DNA of 64,000 bases from Paracoccaceae bacterium (GTDB lineage: Bacteria; Pseudomonadota; Alphaproteobacteria; Rhodobacterales; Rhodobacteraceae), in assembly GCA_016938875.1 (NCBI GenBank), contig JAFGTV010000008.1, forward strand, positions 124,001-188,000, in the 5' to 3' direction. Every line of letters begins with the position of its first letter. The stretch's first letter is position 1. The position numbers and the translations under genes were made by a program. Positions 54,570 through 64,000 of the stretch are shown here, in pieces. The notes under the pieces were generated by a model. The model was not told the origin of the DNA. It saw nothing but the letters and a program-made list of their open reading frames with translations, and made no database searches.

Positions 54570-56063
54570 ATGACGACATTCGCCGATTTGGGGTTGGACC
54601 CCAAGGTGCTCTCCGCCGTAGCCGAAGCAGGCTATACCACGCCCACCCCGATCCAGGCGGGCGCGATCCCGCCCGCGCTGCAAGGGCGCGATGTGCTGGG
54701 GATCGCCCAGACGGGCACCGGAAAGACCGCCAGCTTCGTGCTGCCGATGATCACGCTGCTGGGCCGCGGCCGGGCGCGGGCCCGCATGCCGCGCAGCCTG
54801 GTGCTGGCCCCCACGCGGGAACTGGCCGCGCAGGTCGCCGCCAACTTCGACACTTATTCCAAGAACACCAAGCTGACCAAGGCGCTGTTGATCGGCGGCG
54901 TCAGCTTCAAGGAGCAGGATCTGCTGATCGACAAGGGCGTCGATGTGCTGATCGCCACCCCCGGCCGCCTGCTGGATCATTTCGAGCGTGGCAAGCTGCT
55001 GTTGACCGGCGTGCAGATCATGGTGGTGGACGAGGCTGACCGGATGCTGGACATGGGGTTCATCCCCGATATCGAGCGCATTTTCCAACTGACCCCGTTT
55101 ACCCGGCAGACGCTCTTTTTCAGTGCCACCATGGCGCCCGAGATCGAGCGGATCACCAACACATTCCTGTCGGCCCCCGAAAAGATCGAGGTGGCGCGTG
55201 CCGCCACCGCCGCCGAGAATATCGAGCAGGGCGTCGTGCATTACACCGCCTCGCGCAAGGACCGTCAGGCCAGCGAGAAACGCGCGCTGCTGCGCGCCAT
55301 GATCGACCGCGAGGGCGACGCCTGCACCAACGCGATCATCTTTTGCAACCGCAAGACCGAGGTCGATACGGTTGCCAAGTCGCTGAAGAAATATGGCTAT
55401 GACGCCGCCCCGATCCATGGCGACCTGGACCAGTCACAGCGCACCCGCACACTGGAAGCCTTTCGCGAGGGCAAACTGCGGTTCCTGATCGCCTCGGACG
55501 TGGCCGCGCGCGGGCTGGATGTGCCCGCCGTGTCGCATGTGTTCAACTACGACGTGCCGTCGCACGCCGAGGATTACGTCCACCGCATCGGCCGCACCGG
55601 GCGCGCCGGGCGCGATGGCAAGGCGCTGATGATCTGCGTGCCCCATGACGAAAAGTGGCTGACCGCGATCGAGGAATTGATCCAAAAACCGATCCCGCGC
55701 GTCGAAAGCCCGCTGGCCGGTGGCAAACCCGCCGCCGCCCCCGCCGAGGCCCGCGCGCCGCGTCCCGAACGCGCCGCCGCCCCGGTCCAGGAACAGCCCG
55801 CCCCCGAACCCGCCCCCATCGCCGAGGCCGCGCCGCGCCCCGCGCCCAGCCAGCCCGAGGAACGCCAGGGCGAAGAGCGTCGTCCTGACGAGCGTCGCAA
55901 TGACGAACGTCGGAACGATCGCCGCTCTTCGTCGCGCGGCGGCAGTGGGCGCAGCAGTGGCGGCCGCAACGAACAGGTCGTCGGCATGGGCGATCACATG
56001 CCCGCCTTTCTGACCCGCTCGTTCAAGCCCAAGGCCGAAACCAGCGAAGAAACCACCGAATAA
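54570..56063 (+). CDS. DEAD-box RNA helicase with disordered C-terminal tail
   Basis: A 497-residue DEAD-box protein of the RhlE type. Motifs: Q motif TPTPIQAGAIPP, I AQTGTGKT, Ia PTRELAAQ, II VVDEAD, III FSATM, and VI HRIGRTGRAG. Residues from about 375 form an Ala/Pro/Glu/Arg-rich tail (repeated EERRPDERRNDERRN-like) and an RGG-like end, probably RNA-binding. It unwinds structured RNA in ribosome assembly or decay. The start at 54570 has a 179-base upstream gap with a possible TTGACG promoter (54453-54458). Confidence 0.93.
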   Translation: MTTFADLGLDPKVLSAVAEAGYTTPTPIQAGAIPPALQGRDVLGIAQTGTGKTASFVLPMITLLGRGRARARMPRSLVLAPTRELAAQVAANFDTYSKNTKLTKALLIGGVSFKEQDLLIDKGVDVLIATPGRLLDHFERGKLLLTGVQIMVVDEADRMLDMGFIPDIERIFQLTPFTRQTLFFSATMAPEIERITNTFLSAPEKIEVARAATAAENIEQGVVHYTASRKDRQASEKRALLRAMIDREGDACTNAIIFCNRKTEVDTVAKSLKKYGYDAAPIHGDLDQSQRTRTLEAFREGKLRFLIASDVAARGLDVPAVSHVFNYDVPSHAEDYVHRIGRTGRAGRDGKALMICVPHDEKWLTAIEELIQKPIPRVESPLAGGKPAAAPAEARAPRPERAAAPVQEQPAPEPAPIAEAAPRPAPSQPEERQGEERRPDERRNDERRNDRRSSSRGGSGRSSGGRNEQVVGMGDHMPAFLTRSFKPKAETSEETTE

Positions 56064-56111
56064 CGCCACGCGCTGGGGGCCGGGCATCCGCCCCCACCCC
56101 CAAGGCACATG

Positions 56112-56142
56112 AAAAGGCCGCCGGAACACCGGCGGCCTTTTT
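56112..56142. terminator. Bidirectional terminator between DEAD helicase and rnj
   Basis: AAAAGGCCGCCGG-AACA-CCGGCGGCCTTTTT, a perfect 13-bp stem with T-runs on both strands, 48 bases after the helicase stop. Confidence 0.92.
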
Positions 56143-56187
56143 GCTGGTTCGGGGTTTGCGCCCGGGGCGCGCGCACCCGCGCGCCGA

Positions 56188-57861
56188 TCAGGCGCTCAGG
56201 CGGCTGACGATCACGCTGACCTCGGGGCGTTTGCCGATCTCGTTCATCGCCGACTGGCGCACGATCCGGCGCATCGCCTCTTCGATCTTGTCGTCATCGG
56301 CCAGGGTCTTGTCGTCAGCGCGGCGGACGAACTGATCCAGGTCGGCCTCCAGAACGTCCGACAGCGGCGCGTTCGAGCGGCCCTTTTCAGGCAGGCCCAT
56401 GATCTCGACCCAGGGCTCGCCCAGCGGCTCGTCCTCTTCGTCGATGATGAACGTGACAGTGACCTGCCCGTTCATCGCCATGCGCATCCTGTCACGCACC
56501 ACCCCGTCCAGGGCGCCGATCTGCACACTGCCGTCCAGATAGGTGCGCCCGGTTTCGACGAATTCGGCGACCCGCGGGGTGTCACCGGTCAGATCCAGCA
56601 TGGTGCCGTTGGGCGCCAGGATGCCCGGCAGGCCGTTTTCGGCGGCCAGTTTCACATGCTCGCGCAGGTGCCGATGCTCGCCATGCATCGGAACCACGGC
56701 CTGGGGGCGCACGATCTGGTGGATCGTGGCCAGGTCGGGCCGGTTGGCATGGCCCGAGACGTGGTAGAGATCGGCGTCGTCATCGACCACGTCCACGCCC
56801 ATTTCCGAGAACGCGTTGACGATGCGCAGCACCTCGCGCTCATTGCCGGGGATGGTTTTCGACGAGAACAGGAACAGATCCCCCTCGGCCATGGTCAGCC
56901 CCATGTATTTGCCCCGCGCCAGCTGCGCCGAGGCCGCCCGGCGCTCGCCCTGGCTGCCGGTGACGATCAGCATCAGCTGATCGCGGTTCATGGCCTGGGC
57001 CTCTTCGGGGCTGATCGTCTTGGGGAAATCGTCCAGGATGCCCGACTGCACGCCGGCCTCGATCATGCGCCGCATCGCGCGGCCCATCAGACAGACCGCG
57101 CGGCCCGCGTCCCGCCCGGCCTCGGCCAGGGTTTTGACCCGCGCGATGTTCGAGGCAAAGGTGGTCGCCACCACCATGCCGCTGGCGCGTTCGACCAGTT
57201 GCCGGATGGCGGGGCCGACGGTGGATTCGGACCGGCCGGGATTGGGCGAAAAGACGTTGGTGGAATCACAGGTCAGCACCTTGACGCCCGGCTTGGCCAC
57301 CTCGGCCCACAGCGCCCGGTCGAACGGGTCGCCCAGCACCGGGGTCACATCCAGCTTGAAGTCGCCGGTATGCACGATGCGCCCCGCCGGGGTGTCGATC
57401 ACCAGCCCCGCGCTTTCGGGGATCGAGTGCGACACGGGCAAGAAGGCCACCTCGAACGGGCCGGCCTGAACGCGGTTCGGCCAGGGCTGGGTGACGTTCA
57501 CATTGGCCGGGTCGTTGCCCTGTTCCTCCATCTTGCGCGCGGCGTGGTTGGCGGTAAAGGGGCGGGCATAGACCGGCGCATTGAGCCGCGACCACAGATG
57601 CCCCAGCGCGCCGACGTGATCCTCGTGCGCATGGGTGATAAAGATCGCCTCAAGCCGGTCGCGGCGTTCCTCCAGCCAGGCGATGTCGGCAAAGATCAGA
57701 TCGACCCCGGGGGTGCCGTCCATATGCGGAAAGGTCACGCCGATATCGACGAGGATCAGCCGTTCCTTGCCCTTGGGGCCATAGCCATAGACATAGGCGT
57801 TCATGCCGATTTCCCCGGCGCCGCCGAGGGGAAGGTAGATTAGTCGGTTGGTGCTGCTCAT
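56188..57861 (-). CDS. rnj: Ribonuclease J
   Basis: A 557-residue metallo-beta-lactamase/beta-CASP ribonuclease. The zinc motif is FITHAHEDHVGALGHLW, with further ligands in VIDTPAGRIVHTGDFK and VPMHGEHRHLREH. It has the beta-CASP domain and a C-terminal domain starting near 450. RNase J does 5'-exo and endoribonuclease processing in alphaproteobacteria. It overlaps the coaX stop by four bases; nuo-birA-coaX-rnj is a known linkage. Confidence 0.94.
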   Translation of the reverse strand: MSSTNRLIYLPLGGAGEIGMNAYVYGYGPKGKERLILVDIGVTFPHMDGTPGVDLIFADIAWLEERRDRLEAIFITHAHEDHVGALGHLWSRLNAPVYARPFTANHAARKMEEQGNDPANVNVTQPWPNRVQAGPFEVAFLPVSHSIPESAGLVIDTPAGRIVHTGDFKLDVTPVLGDPFDRALWAEVAKPGVKVLTCDSTNVFSPNPGRSESTVGPAIRQLVERASGMVVATTFASNIARVKTLAEAGRDAGRAVCLMGRAMRRMIEAGVQSGILDDFPKTISPEEAQAMNRDQLMLIVTGSQGERRAASAQLARGKYMGLTMAEGDLFLFSSKTIPGNEREVLRIVNAFSEMGVDVVDDDADLYHVSGHANRPDLATIHQIVRPQAVVPMHGEHRHLREHVKLAAENGLPGILAPNGTMLDLTGDTPRVAEFVETGRTYLDGSVQIGALDGVVRDRMRMAMNGQVTVTFIIDEEDEPLGEPWVEIMGLPEKGRSNAPLSDVLEADLDQFVRRADDKTLADDDKIEEAMRRIVRQSAMNEIGKRPEVSVIVSRLSA

Positions 57862-58637
57862 ATCGCCCCGTTTTCCTTGTTATAGGCGTGGATCACGGTC
57901 AGGCCGTGCATGGTCAGATCATCTTCGATGGTGTCAAATAGCACATCGCCCTGTGCGAACAACGATGCAAGCCCCCCGGTGCCAATGATCCGCATCGGGT
58001 GGTCGAATTCCGCCCGGATCCTGTCGCAGATCTCGCGCACAAGGCCGACATAGCCCCAAAACACCCCCGACTGCATGCACGCGACGGTGTTGGTGCCGAT
58101 CACCTGCTGGGGTTTGGTCACGTCCACATGGGGCAGCGCCGCGGCGGCGGCATGCAGCGCCTCCAGGCTGAGGTTGACGCCCGGCGCGATCACCCCGCCC
58201 ACATAGGCCCCGTCATGGGCCACCACGTCAAAGGTCGTCGCGGTGCCGAAATCCACCACGATCAGATCGCCCCCGTGCCGGTCATAGGCCCCGGCCGTGT
58301 TCACCAGCCGGTCGGGCCCGACCTGGGTGCCCTGATCGACCCGCGGCGCGTGGGGCAGCAGGCATTCGGGTTTGCCCACCACCAGCGGGCGGGCGTTGAA
58401 ATAACGATCGGCAAAGACGCGCAGGTTGAACACCACCCGCGGCACGGTCGAAGAGATGATCACATCGCTGATCTGCGCATCGATCCGGTGGTGCTGGATC
58501 AGCGTGGAATACCAGACGTAATACTGATCCGCCGTGCGCTGATGTTCGGTCGCGGTGCGCAGGGTGCACAGAAACCGCGTGCCGTCCCAGATCGAAAGGA
58601 CGGTGTTGGTGTTGCCGCAATCAATGCACAAGAGCAT
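57858..58637 (-). CDS. coaX: Type III pantothenate kinase
   Basis: A 259-residue acetate-kinase-fold kinase, the first step of coenzyme A synthesis. Motifs are LLCIDCGNTNTVLSIW (phosphate), GPDRLVNTAGAYDRHGGDLI followed by VVDFGTATTFD (Asp pair) and GTGGLASLF near the end. It overlaps rnj by four bases and follows birA after 12 bases. Confidence 0.95.
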   Translation of the reverse strand: MLLCIDCGNTNTVLSIWDGTRFLCTLRTATEHQRTADQYYVWYSTLIQHHRIDAQISDVIISSTVPRVVFNLRVFADRYFNARPLVVGKPECLLPHAPRVDQGTQVGPDRLVNTAGAYDRHGGDLIVVDFGTATTFDVVAHDGAYVGGVIAPGVNLSLEALHAAAAALPHVDVTKPQQVIGTNTVACMQSGVFWGYVGLVREICDRIRAEFDHPMRIIGTGGLASLFAQGDVLFDTIEDDLTMHGLTVIHAYNKENGAI

Positions 58638-58649
58638 GGCCGCCCCCTT

Positions 58650-59432
58650 TCAGAAAAACACGTCCGCCGCCGCGATGCGGCGTCGCCCCTGGTCGGTCTC
58701 CAGCACCAGTTGGCCGTCGGGGTCCACGGTTTCGAACCGGCCGGTGATCTCTTCGGTGCCGAGGCGCGCGGTGATCGTCCGGCCCAGCCGTGCAGCACGT
58801 TCCAGCCAGGCGGCGCGCAGCGGGCCAAAGCCGTTTTCGCGAAAGAACCGGTCCTGGTGGGCGAAATGTTCCGCCAGGAAGGCCAGGAATTCCAGCGGGT
58901 CCACGTGCTCTGCGGCCGCGTCGGCCAAAAGGGCGGGGGCCAGGGCGCGCGGCTCGATCACGGTGCCGGTCGGGGCGGTGTTCAGGTTCACGCCGATGCC
59001 GATCGACAGGCGCGTAACGGCCTGGGCGGTGCCCTCGGATTCCAGCAAGATACCGGCCAGCTTGCCGCCGTTCAGCAGCACGTCATTGGGCCATTTCAGC
59101 GTGACCGCCGCGCTGTCGGGCACATAGGCCAGACAGGTCGCATAAAGCGAAAAAGACGCCACAAAGGAATAAAGCGCCGCCTGGGCCGGGCCGCATCCGG
59201 GGTCCATCACCAGCGTCGCCGACAGGTTGCCCTGAGGCGCGGCCCAGGCCCGCCCGCGCCGCCCCACCGCAGCGGTTTGCCGGCGCGCAACGATCCAGGT
59301 GGGCCGGGCCAGGCCGGGCGCGCGGCGGCGCGCCTCGGCCATGGTGCTGTCGACCTCGTCCAGCAAGATCAGGTCATGACCGGCCGGCCAGTGCCAACCG
59401 CCCTGCCCCGCAGCGCCTGCGTCAGTTGACAA
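58650..59432 (-). CDS. birA: Biotin--[acetyl-CoA-carboxylase] ligase
   Basis: A 260-residue biotin protein ligase of the single-domain type (no N-terminal HTH, so not a repressor). Catalytic motifs are [14 protein letters not shown], the GRRGRAW biotinyl-AMP loop and [20 protein letters not shown]. The start is taken as TTG at 59432, which overlaps the nuoN stop and is followed by a family-like sequence; no in-frame ATG lies before VDST. An ORF to 59501 uses non-homologous upstream sequence inside nuoN. Confidence 0.9.
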   Translation of the reverse strand: MSTDAGAAGQGGWHWPAGHDLILLDEVDSTMAEARRRAPGLARPTWIVARRQTAAVGRRGRAWAAPQGNLSATLVMDPGCGPAQAALYSFVASFSLYATCLAYVPDSAAVTLKWPNDVLLNGGKLAGILLESEGTAQAVTRLSIGIGVNLNTAPTGTVIEPRALAPALLADAAAEHVDPLEFLAFLAEHFAHQDRFFRENGFGPLRAAWLERAARLGRTITARLGTEEITGRFETVDPDGQLVLETDQGRRRIAAADVFF

Positions 59433-60864
59433 GGGTCGCCGCCGCCGACAGGGCCAGCCCCTCGACCCCGAACAGGTTGACCACACCGGCCACCATCGCA
59501 AAGGCCGACGCCATCATCACCCCCCACAAAACCGGCGGCATGGTGCCGTTGAGTTGCGGATCGCCCTGCTCTCCGAAATACATGTAGAACACGATGCGCA
59601 GGTAATAGAACGCCCCCACCACCGAGGCGATCACCCCGGCCACCGCCAGCCAGATCAACCCGGCATCGACCGCCGCCTTGACCACGTAGAACTTTCCGAA
59701 AAAGCCCACCATCGGCGGCACGCCCGCCAGGCTGAACAACAGCACCAGCATCGCCAGCGCCTTGAGCGGCTCTGTCGCGGACAGCATGTTGAGGCTGCGG
59801 ATATCGGTGACCGGCTGGCCGTCCTTTTCCATCGACAGGATAAAGGCAAAGGTGCCAACGCTCATCGTGACATAGATCGCCATGTAGATCAGCATGGCCT
59901 GAACGCCCATCTCGGTGCCCGCGGCCAGCCCCATCAGCGCATAGCCCATATGGGCGATCGAAGAATAGGCCATCAGCCGCTTGATGTTGCGCTGGCCGAT
60001 CGCGGCCACCGCCCCCAGCACCATCGACAACAGCGACAGCACCGCGACCACCTGGCCCCAGTCGCCCGGCACCGCGCCAAAGGCATCGAACAACACCCGC
60101 GCAAACAGCGCCATCGCCGCCATCTTGGGCGCCGAGGCAAAGAACGCTGTGACCGGCGTCGGAGAGCCCTCGTACACATCCGGGGTCCACATGTGGAACG
60201 GCACCGCCGAGACCTTGAACGCCATGCCGGTGATCAGGAACACCAGGCCAAAGGTCAGCCCCAGCGGCATCGGCCCCTCGCCCAGCGTCGACAGGATGCC
60301 CGAAAACAGCGTCGTGCCGGAATAGCCATAGGTCAGCGACGCCCCGTAAAGCAGCAGCCCGGAACTGAGCGCGCCCAGGACGAAGTATTTCAGGCCCGCC
60401 TCGGTCGATTTCACGCTGTCGCGGCGCAGCGCGGCCACGATGTAAAGCGCAAAGGACTGCAATTCGAGGCCCATGTAGAGCATCATCAGATCGCCCGCAG
60501 ACACCATCAGCATCATGCCCACGACCGACAGCGTCACCAGCACCGGAAACTCAAAGCGCAACAGCTTGGCCCGGCGCATATACTCCTTGCCCATCAACAG
60601 CACCGCCCCGGCCGAGACCAGGATCACCACCTTGGCAAAGCGCGCAAAGCCGTCATCCACCACGGCCCCGCCAAAGGCCGTCTGCTCGCCCCCGGCCGTC
60701 AGCCCGATCCAGGCTGCCAGCCCGAAAAACAGCGCCGAGGTGGTCCACATCAGCAACGGCCCGGCCCGGTCCTTGGAGGTATAGACAGCCCCCAGGAGTG
60801 CGGCCATGGCATAGACCGACAGGATGATTTCCGGCAGGACCACGGAAAGATCGGCAGAGATCAT
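59422..60864 (-). CDS. nuoN: NADH-quinone oxidoreductase subunit N
   Basis: A 480-residue, 14-helix antiporter-like subunit of complex I. Conserved pieces include [17 protein letters not shown] with the key Glu, [20 protein letters not shown] and [18 protein letters not shown] with the Lys. It translocates protons together with NuoL and NuoM. The start at 60864 gives [20 protein letters not shown]. It is 10 bases after nuoM. Confidence 0.96.
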   Translation of the reverse strand: MISADLSVVLPEIILSVYAMAALLGAVYTSKDRAGPLLMWTTSALFFGLAAWIGLTAGGEQTAFGGAVVDDGFARFAKVVILVSAGAVLLMGKEYMRRAKLLRFEFPVLVTLSVVGMMLMVSAGDLMMLYMGLELQSFALYIVAALRRDSVKSTEAGLKYFVLGALSSGLLLYGASLTYGYSGTTLFSGILSTLGEGPMPLGLTFGLVFLITGMAFKVSAVPFHMWTPDVYEGSPTPVTAFFASAPKMAAMALFARVLFDAFGAVPGDWGQVVAVLSLLSMVLGAVAAIGQRNIKRLMAYSSIAHMGYALMGLAAGTEMGVQAMLIYMAIYVTMSVGTFAFILSMEKDGQPVTDIRSLNMLSATEPLKALAMLVLLFSLAGVPPMVGFFGKFYVVKAAVDAGLIWLAVAGVIASVVGAFYYLRIVFYMYFGEQGDPQLNGTMPPVLWGVMMASAFAMVAGVVNLFGVEGLALSAAATLVN

Positions 60865-60874
60865 CGGTTTCCCC

Positions 60875-62416
60875 TCAGTTCTGGGCCAGCCGCGTCGCGG
60901 CCTCGGCACTGTTCAGCGCCGTTTGGTAATTGGACAAGAGCGCCTCGACCGAGGGCCCGACGATGTCGGTGACCAGTGCGGGATAGACCCCCAAGAGCAG
61001 GGTCATCGCCACCAGCGGCGCAAAGATCGCGCGTTCGCGCAGGTTCATGTCGGTGATCGAGCGCAGGCTTTCCTTGATCAGGTCGCCAAACGCCACCCGG
61101 CGATACAGCCACAGCGCATAGCTGGCCGACAGGATCACCCCGGTCGCGGCCACCGCCGCCACCCAGGTATTGACCTGAAAGACCCCCACCAGCGTCAGGA
61201 ATTCCCCGACAAAGCCCGATGTCCCCGGCAGGCCCACATTGGCCATGGTGAACAACATGAACACCAGCGCATAGGCCGGCATCCGCGTCGCCAGCCCGCC
61301 ATAGGCGTCGATCTCGCGGGTGTGCATCCGGTCATAGATCACGCCGACGCACAAGAACAGCGCCCCCGAGACGAAGCCGTGGCTGAGCATCTGAAAGATC
61401 GCGCCATCCACGCCCTGCTGGTTCGCGGCAAAGATGCCCATGGTCACGAACCCCATATGGGCAACCGACGAATAGGCGATCAGCTTTTTCATATCCGTCT
61501 GCACCAGCGCCACCAGCGAGGTATAGACGATCGCGATCGCCGACAGCCAGAACACCATCGGCGCCCAGATATCCGAGGCCACCGGGAACATCGGCAGGCT
61601 GAACCGCAAGAAGCCATAGCCGCCCATCTTCAGCATGATCGCGGCCAGCACCACGGAACCGGCGGTCGGCGCCTGAACGTGCGCGTCGGGCAGCCAGGTA
61701 TGCACCGGCCACATCGGCATCTTGACCGCAAAGCTGGCAAAGAACGCCAGCCACAGCAGGGTTTGCATACCGCCCAGGATCTGCTTGCCGGCGATGGTGA
61801 TGGTGCCGGCGTCGAACTGGTGGCTCAGCAGGGTGGGAATGTCGGTGGTGCCCGCGTCGATATACATCGCCAGCATCGCCACCAGCATCAGCACCGAGCC
61901 GAGGAAGGTGTAGAGGAAGAACTTGAACGTGGCGTAGATCCGGTCCTTGCCGCCCCAGATGCCGATGATCAGGAACATCGGGATCAGGCCACCCTCGAAG
62001 AACAGGTAGAACAACACCATGTCCAGCGCGCAAAAGACGCCCAGCATCAGGGTTTCCATCACCAGAAAGGTGATCATGTATTCCTTGACCCGGGTGGTGA
62101 CGTTCCAGCACGCGGCGATGGTGATCGGCATCAAAAAGGTGGTCAGCATCAGGAACAGAACCGAGATGCCATCGACCCCCATCTTGTATTTCAGGCCCAG
62201 CAGCCAGGCGTGTTCCTCGACGAACTGAAAGCCGGGGTCAGAGGCCTCGAACCCGAAAAGCACGAAGAGCGAGATCAGGAACGTGGCCGAGGTCGCGATC
62301 AGCGCCAGCCACTTGGCGTTCTTTTGCGCCGCCGCATCGTCGCCGCGCAAGAACACCCCCAGGATCAGCGCCGCAAACAGCGGCAGGAAGGTGATGATGG
62401 AAAGCAGGTTATCCAT
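60875..62416 (-). CDS. nuoM: NADH-quinone oxidoreductase subunit M
   Basis: A 513-residue membrane subunit. The helix-5 Glu lies in [18 protein letters not shown], the helix-7 Lys in [20 protein letters not shown], and [17 protein letters not shown] is typical. The start at 62416 shares one base with the nuoL stop (TAATG). Confidence 0.96.
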   Translation of the reverse strand: MDNLLSIITFLPLFAALILGVFLRGDDAAAQKNAKWLALIATSATFLISLFVLFGFEASDPGFQFVEEHAWLLGLKYKMGVDGISVLFLMLTTFLMPITIAACWNVTTRVKEYMITFLVMETLMLGVFCALDMVLFYLFFEGGLIPMFLIIGIWGGKDRIYATFKFFLYTFLGSVLMLVAMLAMYIDAGTTDIPTLLSHQFDAGTITIAGKQILGGMQTLLWLAFFASFAVKMPMWPVHTWLPDAHVQAPTAGSVVLAAIMLKMGGYGFLRFSLPMFPVASDIWAPMVFWLSAIAIVYTSLVALVQTDMKKLIAYSSVAHMGFVTMGIFAANQQGVDGAIFQMLSHGFVSGALFLCVGVIYDRMHTREIDAYGGLATRMPAYALVFMLFTMANVGLPGTSGFVGEFLTLVGVFQVNTWVAAVAATGVILSASYALWLYRRVAFGDLIKESLRSITDMNLRERAIFAPLVAMTLLLGVYPALVTDIVGPSVEALLSNYQTALNSAEAATRLAQN

Positions 62417-64000
62417 TATTCGGCCCCCCCCGTCAGCGTCATCCAGGTGATCAGGACCGCGATCCCCAGCACCATCGCAAAGGCATAGTGGAACAGATAG
62501 CCCGACTGCATCCGCCCCGCGACGCGGGTAAAGAACGGCACCAGCCCCATCGAGATCCCGTTTACCGCCCCGTCGATCACGTTGCCGTCCCCGCGTTTCC
62601 ACAGGGCCAAGCCGATATTGCGCAGCGGCGTGACGATGATCGCCTCGTAAAGCTCGTCGAAATACCACTTGTTGAGGAAGAACAGATAAAGCGGCCGGAA
62701 CGTCGTGGCCGTGCGGCCGGGCAGTTCAGGCGCCTGGACATAGAACAGATACGCGACGCCAAAGCCCAGCAGCATCGCCAGGAACGGCGCGGCCTTGACC
62801 CATTGCGGGGCGTGGTGGGCGCTGTCCATCGCATGGTTGTCCGGCGCCATGTAAAGCGCGCCCTCGCCGGGCAACGCATGGGCTGCGGTCATCGCATGGG
62901 CGACCTCGTCCCCGTGGCCCTCGACGCTCGGCGCAGCGTGCTCGGTGGTCGCCGCGCCATGGTCGGCCCCGGCCTCGGCCACCGCCTCGTGCACGGGGAT
63001 CCCGTAGAAGCGGTTGACCTCGTCATGATCGCCGAAGAAATCCGAATACCACAGCATCCCGGCAAACACCGCACCAACGCTGAGCGCGCCCAGCGGGATC
63101 AGCATCGTGTTGGGGCTTTCGTGGGCATGTTCATGGATGTGCTTGTCGCCGCGCGCCTGCCCGAAGAAGGTCATGAACATCAGCCGCCAGCTGTAGAAAC
63201 TGGTCATCGCCGCGGCACTGACCAGTGCCCAGAAGGCTAGCGTTTCCCCGCCGCCCCAGGCGCTTTCGATGATCGCGTCCTTGGACAGGAACCCGGCAAA
63301 GCCGATATGGGTCAACGGAATGCCCACCCCGGTGATCGCCAGCGTGCCGATCATCATCGCCCAGAAGGTATAGGGGATCTTGTGGCGCAGCCCGCCATAG
63401 GCGCGCAGATCCTGTTCGTGGTGCATCGCGTGGATCACCGACCCGGCGCCGAGAAACAGCAGCGCCTTGAAAAAGGCATGGGTCAGCAGATGGAACATCG
63501 CCGCCGAATAGACGCCCACGCCCGCGGCCACGAACATATAACCCAGCTGCGAACAGGTCGAATAGGCGATCACCCGCTTGATGTCGTTCTGCACCAGGCC
63601 CACCGTGGCGGCAAAGAACGCGGTGGACGCACCGACCACGACGATCATGGTCTGCGCGCTCGGCGCGAACTCGATGATCGGGGACATGCGGCAGATCAGG
63701 AACACGCCGGCGGTCACCATCGTGGCCGCATGGATCAGCGCCGACACAGGCGTCGGCCCCTCCATCGCGTCGGGCAGCCAGGTATGCAGGAACAGCTGCG
63801 CCGACTTTCCCATCGCCCCGATAAAGAGCAGCACACCCACCACGTTGGCCGCGCCCCAGGTTCCGTTGAGAAAGCTGAGCTCGGTCTCGCCGATGCGCGG
63901 GGCGGCGGCAAAGATGTCGTCAAAGCTGACACTGTCGACCAGGAAAAAGAGCGCGAAAATCCCCAGCAGGAACCCGAAATCCCCCACCCGGTTGACGATG
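62416..64000 (-). CDS. nuoL: NADH-quinone oxidoreductase subunit L, N-terminus outside window
   Basis: 528 codons of nuoL are visible; the 5' part lies beyond 64000 (the frame is open at the edge, reading [15 protein letters not shown]). The helix-7 Lys is in [20 protein letters not shown], and [19 protein letters not shown] and [17 protein letters not shown]-type sequence are present. A His-rich loop ([11 protein letters not shown] and a region with [12 protein letters not shown]) precedes the long C-terminal helix that ties the antiporter subunits. It starts the nuoLMN-birA-coaX-rnj run here. Confidence 0.96.
   Translation of the reverse strand, partial: IVNRVGDFGFLLGIFALFFLVDSVSFDDIFAAAPRIGETELSFLNGTWGAANVVGVLLFIGAMGKSAQLFLHTWLPDAMEGPTPVSALIHAATMVTAGVFLICRMSPIIEFAPSAQTMIVVVGASTAFFAATVGLVQNDIKRVIAYSTCSQLGYMFVAAGVGVYSAAMFHLLTHAFFKALLFLGAGSVIHAMHHEQDLRAYGGLRHKIPYTFWAMMIGTLAITGVGIPLTHIGFAGFLSKDAIIESAWGGGETLAFWALVSAAAMTSFYSWRLMFMTFFGQARGDKHIHEHAHESPNTMLIPLGALSVGAVFAGMLWYSDFFGDHDEVNRFYGIPVHEAVAEAGADHGAATTEHAAPSVEGHGDEVAHAMTAAHALPGEGALYMAPDNHAMDSAHHAPQWVKAAPFLAMLLGFGVAYLFYVQAPELPGRTATTFRPLYLFFLNKWYFDELYEAIIVTPLRNIGLALWKRGDGNVIDGAVNGISMGLVPFFTRVAGRMQSGYLFHYAFAMVLGIAVLITWMTLTGGAE

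Noticed and set aside
55720-55960. GC-rich repetitive tract
   Set aside because: It is the low-complexity coding tail of the DEAD-box helicase, in frame.

Overview
The window is GC-rich chromosomal DNA with tightly packed, overlapping operons. It probably comes from a member of the Rhodobacteraceae (Alphaproteobacteria) able to grow autotrophically. This rests on a cbbR-cbbFPTGKAM-rpe Calvin-cycle cluster with form II RuBisCO, a sulfurtransferase/sulfide:quinone oxidoreductase fusion, the nuoLMN-birA-coaX-rnj order, proton-translocating transhydrogenase, an RTX/Hint protein, DUF3422 and DUF2256. The species cannot be fixed from this sequence alone.

Layout. 1-1155 (minus): end of a TRAP small permease gene and an HpaI-type aldolase. 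1434-6694 (minus): a cobalamin riboswitch with its promoter controls btuC-btuD-btuF-like-exbB-exbD-exbD-tonB, an energised vitamin B12 uptake operon; the second ExbD has Asn in place of the proton-carrying Asp. 6908-7950 (plus): two half-length permeases with a shared PGGP motif. 7947-10848 (minus): copA-cueR behind a 19-bp-spacer MerR-type promoter. 10934-24424: divergent cbbR, then cbbF, cbbP, cbbT, gap, pgk, cbbA, cbbM, rpe, a metallo-beta-lactamase-fold protein with a degraded metal motif, a thioredoxin-like protein, cbbZ and cbbY. The pgk product keeps the 3-phosphoglycerate site but lacks the conserved nucleotide-domain lysines. 24539-26224: sulfurtransferase-SQR fusion. 26299-28637 (minus): two M20 hydrolases (argE-like and amidohydrolase). 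28873-34617: dppDFABC peptide ABC transporter with a stem-loop after the binding-protein gene.

34681-35964 (minus): DUF3422. 36226-39244 (minus): pntA-pntB. 39384-40258 (minus): periplasmic rhodanese and a methyltransferase-like membrane protein. 40387-42083: kynureninase and a GNAT protein. 42267-44486: RTX-repeat/Hint protein. 44649-45424 (minus): a peptidase C26 (PuuD-like) gene interrupted by one frameshift. 45432-45635 (minus): DUF2256. 45754-49292: pepN and an acyltransferase. 49561-50127: HU-like protein and tRNA-Val(CAC). 50264-51759 (minus): SDR and ParA-like ATPase. 51906-56063: universal stress protein, prfC, DEAD-box helicase. 56188-64000 (minus): rnj, coaX, birA, nuoN, nuoM and partial nuoL.

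Functionally, the core of the window joins carbon fixation (cbb), sulfide oxidation (SQR), respiratory energy conversion (nuo, pnt) and metal/cofactor homeostasis (B12 import, copper export). No phage, insertion sequence, CRISPR array or conjugative gene was seen. An intergenic element containing a GATATTT/ACCAGAAGAAG core recurs four times. No gap between genes exceeds 300 bases; the longest are 1156-1433, 6661-6907, 28638-28872 and 49293-49560.
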